Source: Hydractinia symbiolongicarpus (Eukaryota; Cnidaria; Hydrozoa; Anthoathecata; Hydractiniidae). From it: DNA of 64,000 nucleotides. The position numbers were made by a program, and so were the translations under genes. Positions 37,672-46,900 of the stretch are shown piece after piece; position 1 is the stretch's first letter, and every line of letters starts with the position of its first letter. The DNA lies in assembly GCF_029227915.1 (NCBI RefSeq), contig NC_079876.1, positions 4,280,001 to 4,344,000 on the forward strand, given 5' to 3'. The notes beneath the pieces were generated by a model that saw only the letters and a program-made list of their open reading frames with translations, had not been told where the DNA came from and made no database searches.

Positions 37672-37676
37672 CGTCC
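37672..37676. repeat. Left target-site duplication CGTCC of the retrotransposon
   Basis: The left flank reads AATTACGTCC then TGTA. Uninterrupted satellite copies read AATTACGTCCCACAG (for example at about 36177), so CGTCC was duplicated. Five bases is the usual size for Ty3/gypsy integrases. Confidence 0.92.
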
Positions 37677-37843
37677 TGTAATATATTTTACTAGGTATAT
37701 ATCGGATGCCGTGAGTTTCGGCTCGCTCTCAAAACACGATCCAAGATGGCGTCACAGCATCTGATATCAGACTTTATGTTTATATGTGATTAGCTTCTTT
37801 TATCAGAAGAATACTTTTTATCTGATGATAGATAAATACTACA
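37677..37843 (+). repeat. 5' long terminal repeat (167 bp)
   Basis: Begins TGTAATATATTTTACTAGG and ends GATAAATACTACA, so the ends form a short imperfect inverted repeat (TGTA...TACA). It is short for the superfamily. TATATATCGG near 37694 could act as a TATA-like element, but I assign no transcription start. Confidence 0.95.
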
Positions 37844-37846
37844 AAT

Positions 37847-37862
37847 TGGCGACGAGGATTCC
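37847..37862 (+). promoter_or_regulatory. Primer-binding site for minus-strand synthesis
   Basis: TGGCGACGAGGATTCC begins three bases after the 5' LTR. The leading TGG pairs with the CCA end of a tRNA. I do not assign the tRNA species with certainty. Confidence 0.8.
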
Positions 37863-38056
37863 AAGAACTCATGGAGAGGTATATTTCATAATTACAAAGC
37901 AATCTCGCGTGAAACAAGACGTGTGAATTTTCGAATCAAAACAACAAATTTTGTTGACTCTTACTGTGCGAAAGGAAACTTTGCTAGGCTGTCCTTTGTA
38001 ATTTCAAGCGATAGTTATACTTGTGCGCGCGCTCTGAGCATTTCTGTGCAGCTAGC
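37863..38056 (+). other. Retrotransposon untranslated leader
   Basis: 194 bp between the primer-binding site and the first in-frame ATG. The frame is open for a further 36 bp upstream from a TTG at 38021. I place the start at ATG 38057 because this is a eukaryotic element and the protein from there begins like other gag proteins of the group (MSVLQLPAIPPFDPNGEP). A packaging signal is expected here but not identified. Confidence 0.6.
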
Positions 38057-41000
38057 ATGTCCGTTTTGCAACTTCCAGCCATACCACCCTTTGACCCAAA
38101 TGGAGAACCGACTTCAGTTGGTCAACGATGGACGAAATGGCAGACCAGTCTTAAATACTACATACTAGCAAGTGGAGTTAGGGATGATGAAAGAAAGAGG
38201 GCAATTTTACTCCACATGATTGGACCTAAATGCCAGGAAATATTTGAAACTTTCTCTGATCCTGGAACAACATTTGAAGAAGCCCTCCATAAATTTGATG
38301 AACATTTTTCAGTCAAAAAGAACATACCTTTCGAAAGGCATAAATTTCACCAAGCCTCACAACAAGTAGGGGAAAGTACGGATCAATTCATTACCCGTCT
38401 ACGACAACTTTCCTTATATTGTGAATATGGATCAGAAACTGACAATGAAATCCGAGACATGGTCATAGCAAAAACATCGAATATTAAATTCCGCAAACGT
38501 TTACTTATGGAAACTGATTTGAATCTCCAGAAAACACAGGACCTTGGACGACTTTTTGAATCTGCAGAACACCAAAACAAAGAAATAGCTAATGGTAAAC
38601 AAACACAACATGACACTGAAGAAGAAAGCTCTGAACAAATCAACAAACTACATGGGCGTAGACCACCTCATCGTAGCCATAGGAAACACAATGCACCACC
38701 ACATCGGAACAACCCAACCAAATCATTCAACAAACCAGAATGTGGTCGCTGTGGTATGAAGAACCACAAAAGTCATGAATGTCGGAGATCAAGAGATAAA
38801 ACATGTAACAAATGTGGTATTAAAGGACATTTTGCAAAAATGTGCCGCACCAAAAATAAACAGCAAGTTCATCAAACCAACCATGAAAACTCTGATGACG
38901 AAGATGAGGATATCTACCTATACAAGATGAACACTACGAAGTCAAATAACTTCCCCGTTCTAGTAAACAATAGCGAAATGACTGCTATCATTGATTCTGG
39001 AAGCACAACAAATATCATCGATTTTCGAACCTATAAACGCTTATTCAGCAACATCCAGCTTCAGAAATCCAATGCCCGAATCTACCCATACAATGCTACT
39101 AAGAAGCTCCCAATCACTGGTACCTTCAAAGCTACAGTTGCAGCAAATCACCATAAAATACTAGCAAAATTCTACGTAATACCTGGTCAAGGAGGCAATT
39201 TACTTGGTCACAAAACAGCTGAGCAGCTAGATCTATTACGAATTGGACCAGCTACAACACCCATCAACCATAGAACATTCCAGTTAGGTAGCAGAAGTCT
39301 GTCAAAAGGCATACCAGTATCAACAGAACAAGTCCTCAACAAAAACAACAAGGTATTCAAAGGAATGGGAAAACTTAACAACTTCAAACAGAAACTCCAT
39401 ATTGATCCAGATGTCACCCCCATCCAGCAACCAACTAGGAGACTGCCGTTTCACACCAGAAAGAAAGTTGAAGCAGAGCTCGCTAGACTGCTGAAATTAG
39501 ATATCATTGAGCCAGTTAATGGACCAACTTCGTGGGTTTCACCAATTGTCGCAGTACCTAAGAAAAATGGCAAAATTAGATTGTGTGTGGACATGCGCAG
39601 AGCAAACACTGCCATTATCAGAGAGAAGCATCCTATTCCAAAACTGGAAGAAATCCTACCATTATTAAATGGAGCCACTGTCTTCTCAAAAATTGACCTG
39701 CGAGAAGGCTACCATCAAATTGAGTTAGCCGAAGAAAGCAGAAACATTACTGCCTTCATTACCCATAAAGGAATTTTCAGATACAAGCGTTTCATATATG
39801 GTATTTCAAGTGCCTTTGAACATTTTCAGAAAAATATTGAAATGGTAATTGCTGATTGTGAAGGGGCAAAGAACATCTCTGATGATATTTTTATCTGGGG
39901 AAAAACACAAGCTGAGCATGACCGCAATCTCGATAAGGTTCTTCGTAATCTTTCTGAGAATGGCCTGCGTGTCAACCCAGAAAAATGTGAGTTTAGCAAG
40001 AATAAAATTTTATTTAGTGGATATACTCTCACAACAGATGGCATATCTCCAGACCCTTCCAAAGTCACTGCAGTCAACAAATTCAAAACACCAACAACAT
40101 CGACAGAAGTCAGATCCTTTCTTGGTCTAGTAAATTATTGCAGTCAGTTCATCAAAGACTACAGTACATTATCAGCTCCACTGAGGAAACTCACCAAGAA
40201 AAATACACCATTCATATGGACAGATCTTGAACAGAAATCATTTGATTTACTCAAAGAAAAACTTTGCACTTCTGAAACTATGGCATTTTACAATCCTGAG
40301 GCGGAAACAGACATAATTGTTGATGCAAGTCCGTATGGTCTTGGTGCCATACTTACACAGAAACAGAAAGATGGAAACTTCAAGCCGGTAGCATATGGAA
40401 GTAGAGCATTAACACCTGTTGAACAGAGATACTCACAAACAGAACGAGAAGCTCTTGCAGTTGCCTTTGGCTGCACACACTTTCACTTTTTCATATATGA
40501 CCGTGACTTCGATATCACCACTGATCACAAGAGTCTTTTGCACGTAATGTCACCAACTTCCACATCTCCACCACCGAGGATCCAGAGATGGCTTCTTCGC
40601 ATACAAGGGTATAACTACAAATTAAAATACATTTCTGGTGCCAAAAATGCTGCTGACATACTATCAAGAGACCCTGTTTGTACAGACAGTGAAGGAGAAA
40701 CTGACGACTCAATTGAATCCTTTATCAACTTTACAGCAGCAGAAGCAGTACCTAAAAGCTGCAATATCGAAGAGATACAAGATGAAACTGCAAAAGACAT
40801 CATTCTTCAAAAAGTCACCAAAGCCATTAACTCGAAGGCCTGGCCAAAAGATTCTGCTTTGAATCCATACAGACATGCAAAGCATGAGTTATCCTTTGTG
40901 AATAACATTTTACTCAAAGGACAACGAATTGTCATCCCAAGCACTCTACAACAGAAAATGTTGCAGATAGCACATGCTACGCATCAAGGAACAACCAAAA

Positions 41001-42157
41001 CTAAACTACTATTACGTGAAAAAGTTTGGTGGCCGCTGATGAACAAACAAATCGAAGATCTAACACTTACCTGTCATGCCTGCCAAGTAACTGCACCCTC
41101 CACCACCAGGCATGAACCGTCACAACCAACAGAAATTCCCAAACAACCTTGGAACACTATTGCAATGGACATTCAAGGCCCTTATCCCTCTGGTGACAAC
41201 CTGTTAGTTTTGATTGATTACAGATCCAGATACCCAATAGTTTCTTCTATCAAGAACACTGGTGTGCAAAACATAATAAATGTTATGAAGCGAACCTTTA
41301 GTATTTTTGGTTATCCAAAAACAATTGTAACTGACAACGGTTCACAATTCACGTCCTTCAAATTCAGCCGATACCTTCAACAACATGGTATAAAACACCG
41401 GCGTACAACTCCATACTGGCCACAAGCTAATGGTGAGGTTGAGAGATTTAACCGCACATTGAAGCGACACAATCAAACTGCTGTCATCACTGGAAAGGAT
41501 TGGCGTAAAACTCTTGACACATTCCTTTTGAGTTACCGAACCACACCTCATACCGTAACTAAAGTTCCACCTGCAACACTGATGTTCGGTAGACCGCTAA
41601 CGAATGATCTTCCTGACGTTAGTCAACTTGTGAAAAGCAACAGTGAATTGGATATAGAAGTAAACAAGAATGATGAAAAGCACAAACAGAAATCCAAGGA
41701 AAACACCGACCAGAACCGCAAGGCAAAAACTGTCACTTTTGAAGTCGGACAAAAGGTATTGTTGAAAAATCTTACCGACAACAAAAACAAACTTTCACCG
41801 CCCTGGTTAAAGGAAGTCTTCACCATCATTAAAGTATACAAACGAAGCATCATGGTTCGAAACAAGGAAGGAAAAACGTTTCTACGAGCAAACGGACACG
41901 CGAAACTGTATAGATCTGCGAAGGGTAAGCAATCGAGTGTTTCTAACGCGCGAAACAGGGCAGACCCTTGTACCTGCTCAAGCAATGCGAATTTTGATGA
42001 GAACCAACAATCTAAACCGAATGATGGCCATAACAAAGAAGAAGATCTATACGAAAAGAAAAACCACAAGAACGGTGCAAAAACCTACCCGAAACGACAA
42101 AGAAAAACTACAGAGCGTTACGTCATCATCAATCCGAAGCGCAAGAAGAAGACTTAG
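38057..42157 (+). CDS. gag-pol: Ty3/gypsy gag-pol polyprotein, 1366 residues
   Basis: One frame encodes all products needed for replication and integration. The capsid region (about 1-220) includes FETFSDPGTTFEEA. Two CCHC zinc knuckles follow at residues 229-242 and 250-263, both C-x2-C-x4-H-x4-C. The aspartic protease site is DSG (D313). Reverse transcriptase spans about 470-700, with LCVDMR (509-514), FSKIDLREGY (D547) and NISDDIF (D609, D610). RNase H has D756 (VDASPYGLG), E798 (REALAV) and D823 (TTDHKSL). Integrase has a zinc-binding HATH...CHAC module (H973, H976, C1006, C1009). Its D-D-35-E core is D1038 (AMDIQGP), D1093 (TDNGSQF) and E1129 (NGEVERFNR). A C-terminal beta-barrel-like segment (VGQKVLLKN) and a basic tail come last. 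Gag and pol share one frame, with no shift or stop between them, so processing must rely on the protease. RT position 587 is Phe (SSAFEHFQ) where the family normally has Pro. There is no stop or frameshift, so the gene is probably functional or very recently so. Confidence 0.95.
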   Translation: MSVLQLPAIPPFDPNGEPTSVGQRWTKWQTSLKYYILASGVRDDERKRAILLHMIGPKCQEIFETFSDPGTTFEEALHKFDEHFSVKKNIPFERHKFHQASQQVGESTDQFITRLRQLSLYCEYGSETDNEIRDMVIAKTSNIKFRKRLLMETDLNLQKTQDLGRLFESAEHQNKEIANGKQTQHDTEEESSEQINKLHGRRPPHRSHRKHNAPPHRNNPTKSFNKPECGRCGMKNHKSHECRRSRDKTCNKCGIKGHFAKMCRTKNKQQVHQTNHENSDDEDEDIYLYKMNTTKSNNFPVLVNNSEMTAIIDSGSTTNIIDFRTYKRLFSNIQLQKSNARIYPYNATKKLPITGTFKATVAANHHKILAKFYVIPGQGGNLLGHKTAEQLDLLRIGPATTPINHRTFQLGSRSLSKGIPVSTEQVLNKNNKVFKGMGKLNNFKQKLHIDPDVTPIQQPTRRLPFHTRKKVEAELARLLKLDIIEPVNGPTSWVSPIVAVPKKNGKIRLCVDMRRANTAIIREKHPIPKLEEILPLLNGATVFSKIDLREGYHQIELAEESRNITAFITHKGIFRYKRFIYGISSAFEHFQKNIEMVIADCEGAKNISDDIFIWGKTQAEHDRNLDKVLRNLSENGLRVNPEKCEFSKNKILFSGYTLTTDGISPDPSKVTAVNKFKTPTTSTEVRSFLGLVNYCSQFIKDYSTLSAPLRKLTKKNTPFIWTDLEQKSFDLLKEKLCTSETMAFYNPEAETDIIVDASPYGLGAILTQKQKDGNFKPVAYGSRALTPVEQRYSQTEREALAVAFGCTHFHFFIYDRDFDITTDHKSLLHVMSPTSTSPPPRIQRWLLRIQGYNYKLKYISGAKNAADILSRDPVCTDSEGETDDSIESFINFTAAEAVPKSCNIEEIQDETAKDIILQKVTKAINSKAWPKDSALNPYRHAKHELSFVNNILLKGQRIVIPSTLQQKMLQIAHATHQGTTKTKLLLREKVWWPLMNKQIEDLTLTCHACQVTAPSTTRHEPSQPTEIPKQPWNTIAMDIQGPYPSGDNLLVLIDYRSRYPIVSSIKNTGVQNIINVMKRTFSIFGYPKTIVTDNGSQFTSFKFSRYLQQHGIKHRRTTPYWPQANGEVERFNRTLKRHNQTAVITGKDWRKTLDTFLLSYRTTPHTVTKVPPATLMFGRPLTNDLPDVSQLVKSNSELDIEVNKNDEKHKQKSKENTDQNRKAKTVTFEVGQKVLLKNLTDNKNKLSPPWLKEVFTIIKVYKRSIMVRNKEGKTFLRANGHAKLYRSAKGKQSSVSNARNRADPCTCSSNANFDENQQSKPNDGHNKEEDLYEKKNHKNGAKTYPKRQRKTTERYVIINPKRKKKT

Positions 42158-42375
42158 AGAAAAAATAAGAACGATAACAAGATAATGATAACAAGAACGA
42201 TAATGATAAACGATATATATATAGCAGACGAACGATACGATGTATATAGTAAAAGACCGATGTGTATAGCTGAAGAACAAAAACGTTTTATGTACGTGCA
42301 GAGGAACTGAGTTGAAAAGCAAATATGTGAACATGTTATAAAACAAACAATCAAGAAATCAACAACAATAACGTC
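42158..42375 (+). other. Retrotransposon 3' untranslated region with ACGATAA-like repeats
   Basis: 218 bp, A-rich, with imperfect repeats of ACGATAA, AACAAGATAATGATAA and ACGATA-type words around 42170-42260. No envelope or accessory open frame on the sense strand. Antisense frames here are shadows of the low-complexity sequence. Confidence 0.7.
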
Positions 42376-42389
42376 GAGAAAAAGAGGGA
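42376..42389 (+). promoter_or_regulatory. Polypurine tract for plus-strand priming
   Basis: GAGAAAAAGAGGGA, an unbroken 14-base purine run ending one base before the 3' LTR, the standard position for plus-strand priming. Confidence 0.85.
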
Positions 42390-42390
42390 T

Positions 42391-42557
42391 TGTAATATAT
42401 TTTACTAGGTATATATCGGATGCCGTGAGTTTCGGCTCGCTCTCAAAACACGATCCAAGATGGCGTCACAGCATCTGATATCAGACTTTATGTTTATATG
42501 TGATTAGCTTCTTTTATCAGAAGAATACTTTTTATCTGATGATAGATAAATACTACA
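42391..42557 (+). repeat. 3' long terminal repeat (167 bp)
   Basis: Same length and, by direct reading, the same sequence as the 5' LTR. It is preceded by the purine tract and followed by the CGTCC duplication. No canonical AATAAA is seen in it. Confidence 0.95.
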
Positions 42558-42562
42558 CGTCC
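42558..42562. repeat. Right target-site duplication CGTCC of the retrotransposon
   Basis: Follows the terminal TACTACA of the 3' LTR and continues CACAGTCAATTG, resuming the satellite monomer in phase. Confidence 0.92.
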
Positions 42563-42719
42563 CACAGTCAATTGTTTCACTGTTGAAAGCGATGCAACCT
42601 AGTAATATCGGAAAGATATCACGAAATACATGTTGGTAAGAATATATGACTCAACCGTTGTAGCTCAAAGGGATTGATGCTGTTAGAAAGTCAATGAAAT
42701 GCACTTTTTGAAACTGTCT

Positions 42720-45700
42720 CTATTTCTTCAGCGCGCGATAACGGCTAGGATAGGTCCCACAGTAAAAATGACTTAATTATCTAAATTTTTAAATTAAGTG
42801 CTACCAAAGCGCCCAGTGTAATCGCTGAGTTCCGGCAGTCACGTCAAATTAAGAAGAATGTTATTTCTTGGAGTCCAATTTTCTCATTTATCACATTTAT
42901 CAGGTCACCGTCCAAAGTTAGTTCAATTAAGTGCCACAGTCAATCGTTTCACTGTTAAAAGCGATGCAACCTAGTAATATCAGAAAAATATCGCTAAATA
43001 CATGTTGGTACCAATATGTGACCCAACTGTTGTAACTCACACGGACTGTAACCGTTAGAAAGTCAATGAAATGTAGTTTTTGAAACTGTCGCTATTTCTT
43101 CAGCGTGCGATAACGGATAGGATTGGTCCCACAGTAAAGAATGATACGGTACGAATTTGTGACCCAACCGTTGTAACTCAAACGGACTGACACTGTTAGA
43201 AAGTCAATGAAATGTAGTTTTTGATACTGTCTTAATTTCTTCAGCGCAGGATAACGGCTAGGATTGGTCCCACAGTAAAAAATGATTTATTTATCTAAAT
43301 TTTAAAAATTAAGCGCTACCACAGCGACCAGTGTAATCGCTGAGTTCCGGCAATCATGTCAAATTAAGAAGAATGTTATTTCTTGTAGTCCAATTGTCTC
43401 ACTTATAACAATTATAAAGTCACAGACCAAAATCAGTTCAATTAAGTCCCACAGTCAATCGTTTCACTGTTAAAGGCGATGCAACCTAGTAATATCAGAA
43501 AAATATCGCCAAATACATGTTGGTACGAATATGTGACCAAACCGTTGTAACTCAAACGGACTGACATCGATAGAAAGTCCGTGAAAAATAGTATTTGAAA
43601 CTGTCTCTATTTCTTCAGCGCGCGCTAACGGCTAGGATTCGTCCCACGGCTAAAAAGTGACTTTTTTAACTACACTTTTAAATGAAGCGCTACCACAGCG
43701 CCCGGTGTAATCGCTGAGTTACGGCAATCATGTCAAATTAAGAAGAATGTTATTTCTTGGAGTCCAATTGTCATACTTTCACAATTATCAGGTCACAGTC
43801 CAAAGTTAGTTCAATTAAGTCCCACAGTCAATCGTTTCATTGTTAAAAGCGATGCAATCTAGTAATATCAGAAACATATCGCTAAATACATGTTGGTACG
43901 AATATGTGACCCAACCGTTGTAACTCACACGGACTGTAACCGTTAGAAAGTCAATGAAATGAAGTTTTTGAAACTGTCGCTATTTCTTCAGCGCGCGATA
44001 ACAGATAGGATTGGTCCCACAGTAAAGAATGACTTATTTATCCAAATACTTAAATGAAGCGCTACCACAGCCAGTGTAATCGCTGAGTTCAGGCAATCAT
44101 GTCAAATTAAAAAGAATGTTATTTCTTGGAGTACAATTGTCTCATTTATAACATTTATAAGGTCACAGTCAAAAATCAGTTCAATTTAATCCCACAGTCA
44201 ATCGTTTCGCTGTTAAAAGCGATGCAACCTAGTAATATGAGAAAAATATCGCTAAATACATGTTGGTACGAACATGTGACCCAACCATTGTAACTATAGC
44301 GGACTGACATCGATAAAAAGTCAGTGAAATATAGTATTTGAAACTGTCTCTATTTCTTTAGCACGCGCTAACGGCTAGGATTGGTCCCACAGTTAAAAAA
44401 TGACTTTTTTATCTTAATTTTTAAATGAAGCGCTACCACAGCGCCCGGTGTAATCGCTGAGTTGTGGCAATCATGTCAAATTAAGAAGAATGTTATTTCT
44501 TGGAGTCCAATTGTCTCACTTTCACATTTATAAGGTCACAGCCCAAAATCAGTTCAATTAAGTCCCACAGTCAATTGTTTTACTGTTAAAAGCGATGCAA
44601 CCTAGTAATACCGGAAAGATATCACTAAATACATGTTGGTAAGAATATGTGACTCAACCGTTGTAGCTCAAACGGATTGATACTGTTAGAAAGTCAATGA
44701 AATGTACTTTTTGAAACTGTGTCCATTTCTTCAGCGCGGGATAACGGCTAGGATTGGTCTTACAGTAAGAAATGACATATTTATCTAAATTTTTAAGTGA
44801 AGCGCTACCACAGCGGCCAGTGTAATCGCTGAGTTCCGGCAATCATGTCAAATTAAGAAGAATGTTATATCTTGTAGTCCAATTGTCTCACTTTTAACAT
44901 TTATAAAGTCACACTCAAAAATCAGTTCAATTAAGTCCCACAGTCAATCGTTTCACTGTTAAAAGCCATGCAACCTAGTAATATCAGAAAAATATCGCTA
45001 GATATATGTTGGTGCGAATATGTGACTCAGCTGTTGTAACTCAAACGGATTTATACTGTTAGAAAGTCAATGAATTGTAGTTTTTTGAAACTGTCGCTAT
45101 TTCTTCAGCGCGCGATAACGGTTAGAATTGGTCCCACAGTAAATAATGACTTATTTATCTAAACTCTTAAATGAAGCGCTACCACAGCGCCCAGTGTAAT
45201 CGCTGAGTTCCGGCAATCATGTCAAATTAAGATGAATGTTATTTCTTGGAGTCCAATTGTCTCATTTATCACATTTATCAAGTCACAGCCCAATATCAGT
45301 TCAATTAAGTCCAACAGTCAATCGTTTCACTGTTAAAAGCGATACAACCTAGTATTACCGGAAAGATATCACGAAATGCATTTTGGTAAGAATATGTGTC
45401 TCAGCTGTTGTAACTCAAGCGGATTGATACTGTTAGAAAGTCAATGAAATGTATTTTTTGAAACTGTCGCTATTTTTTCAGAGCGGGATAACGGCTAGGA
45501 TTGGTCCCACAGTAGGAAATGACTTATTTATCTAAATTCTTAAATGAAGCGCTACCACAGCGCCCAGTGTAATCGCTGAGTTCCGGCAATCATGTCAAAT
45601 TAAAAAGAATGTTATTTCTTGTAGTCCAATTGTCTCACTTATAACATTTATAAGATCACAGTCAAAAATCAGTTCAATTTAATCCCACAGTCAATCATTT

Positions 45701-46900
45701 CACTGTTAAAAGCGATGCAACCTAATAATATGAGAAAATTATCGCTAAATACATGTTGGTACGAATATATGACTCATCCGTTGTAACTCAAACGCACTGA
45801 CACCGTTAGAAAGTCAATGAAATGTAGTTTTTGAAACTGTCTCTATTTCTTCAGCGCGCGATAACGGCTAGGATAGGTCCCACAGTAAAAATGACTTAAT
45901 TATCTAAATTTTTAAATTAAGTGCTACCAAAGCGCCCAGTGTAATCGCTGAGTTCCGGCAATCACGTCAAATTAAGAAGAATATTATTTCTTGGAGTCCA
46001 ATTTTCTCATTTATCACATTTATCAGGTCACAGTCCAAAGTTAGTTCAATTAAGTGCCACAGTCACTCGTTTCACTGGTAAAAGCGATGCAACCTAGTAA
46101 TATCAGAAAAATATCGCTAAATACATGTTGGTACCAATATGTGACCCAACTGTTGTAACTCACACGGACTGTAACCGTTAGAAAGTCAATGAAATGTAGT
46201 TTTTGAAACTGTCGCTATTTCTTTAGCGCGCGATAACGGATAAGATTGGTCCCACAGTAAAGAATGATACGGTACGAATTTGTGACCCAACCGTTGTAAC
46301 TCAAACGGACTGACACTGTTAGAAAGTCAATGAAATGTAGTTTTTGATACTGTCTCAATTTCTTCAGCGCAGGATAACGGCTAGGATTGGTCCCACAGTA
46401 AAAAATGACTTATTTATATAAATTTTAAAAATGAAGCGCTACCACAGCGACCAGTGTAATCGCTGAGTTCCGGCAATCATGTCAAATTAAGAAGAATGAT
46501 ATTTCTTGTAGTCCAACTGTCTCACTTATAACATTTATAAAGTCACAGTCCAAAATCAGTTCAATTAAGTCCCACAGTCAATCGTTTCACTGTTAAAAGC
46601 GATGCAACCTAGTAATATCAGAAAAATATCGCCAAATACATGTTGGTACGAATATGTGACCAAACCGTTGTAACTCAAACGGACTGACATCGATAGAAAG
46701 TTCGTGACAAATAGTATTTGAAACTGTCTCTATTTCTTCAGCGCGCGCTAACGGCTAGGATTCGTCCCACGGCTAAAAAGTGACTTTTTTATCTACACTT
46801 TTAAATGAAGCGCTACCACAGCGCCCGGAGTAATCGCTGAGTTACGGCAATCATGTCAAATTAAGAAGAATGTTATTTCTTGGAGTCCAATTGTCTCACT
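42720..46900 (+). repeat. About 3.12-kb satellite duplication (eight monomers plus one short monomer)
   Basis: About 42720-43800 resembles about 45845-46920 at an offset near 3120 bp. Shared markers are GCTAGGATAGGTCCCACAG, the short-monomer junction (43143 and 46266) and CGTCCCACGGCTAAAAAG (43641 and 46761). The copies differ by scattered substitutions, more than in the 1862-bp blocks, suggesting an older event. Confidence 0.65.

Larger units (their letters stand above)
30716..37676 (+). repeat. Satellite DNA array, middle block
   Basis: Resumes the same 372-bp satellite in the same phase and orientation after the DNA transposon, and ends at the retrotransposon. It contains four short monomers (about 30979, 31868, 33128 and 34012) and a 1492-bp duplication at its right end. 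No gene-like frame is present. The recurring 86-codon antisense frames (30931-31191, 31818-32078, 33963-34223) are created by the short-monomer junction. Confidence 0.96.
37677..42557 (+). mobile_element. Ty3/gypsy LTR retrotransposon, complete, 4881 bp
   Basis: Complete element with 167-bp LTRs (37677-37843 and 42391-42557) that I read as identical. It has a 5-bp CGTCC target duplication, a primer-binding site just after the 5' LTR and a purine tract before the 3' LTR. One uninterrupted frame encodes gag, protease, reverse transcriptase, RNase H and integrase in Ty3/gypsy order. No envelope-like frame follows. Identical LTRs plus an intact frame indicate a recent insertion, possibly by a still active family. 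The lineage within Ty3/gypsy looks metazoan (Mag-like features such as the NISDD motif), but I cannot place it further without a tree. Confidence 0.95.
35185..43050 (+). repeat. 1492-bp (4-monomer) satellite duplication, second copy split by the retrotransposon
   Basis: Copy 1 is about 35185-36676. Copy 2 is about 36677-37676 plus 42558-43050, with the LTR element between. Shared private variants are GTAGGTGACGCAACCATTG (35518 and 37010), CAATACAAAATGACTT, and AATATCGGAAAGATATC (36228 and about 42605). Small differences include GGAGAACCAATT against GGAGTCCAATT, and CTGCAGCG against CTTCAGCG. Copy 1 keeps the empty insertion site CGTCCCACAG at 36181. Confidence 0.88.

Noticed and set aside
37923-38168. 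81-codon frame overlapping the start of gag
   Set aside because: It begins at a non-ATG codon in the leader and overlaps gag in another frame; the gag-pol frame with its zinc knuckles is clearly the coding one.
38383-42354. Multiple antisense and alternate-frame open stretches across gag-pol and the 3' untranslated region, some over 90 codons
   Set aside because: Expected by-products of a long coding region and of A-rich low-complexity sequence; none shows a family motif, and none looks like an envelope gene.
44654-44842. 62-codon antisense open frame in satellite
   Set aside because: Variant of the recurrent antisense stretch, with no family resemblance.
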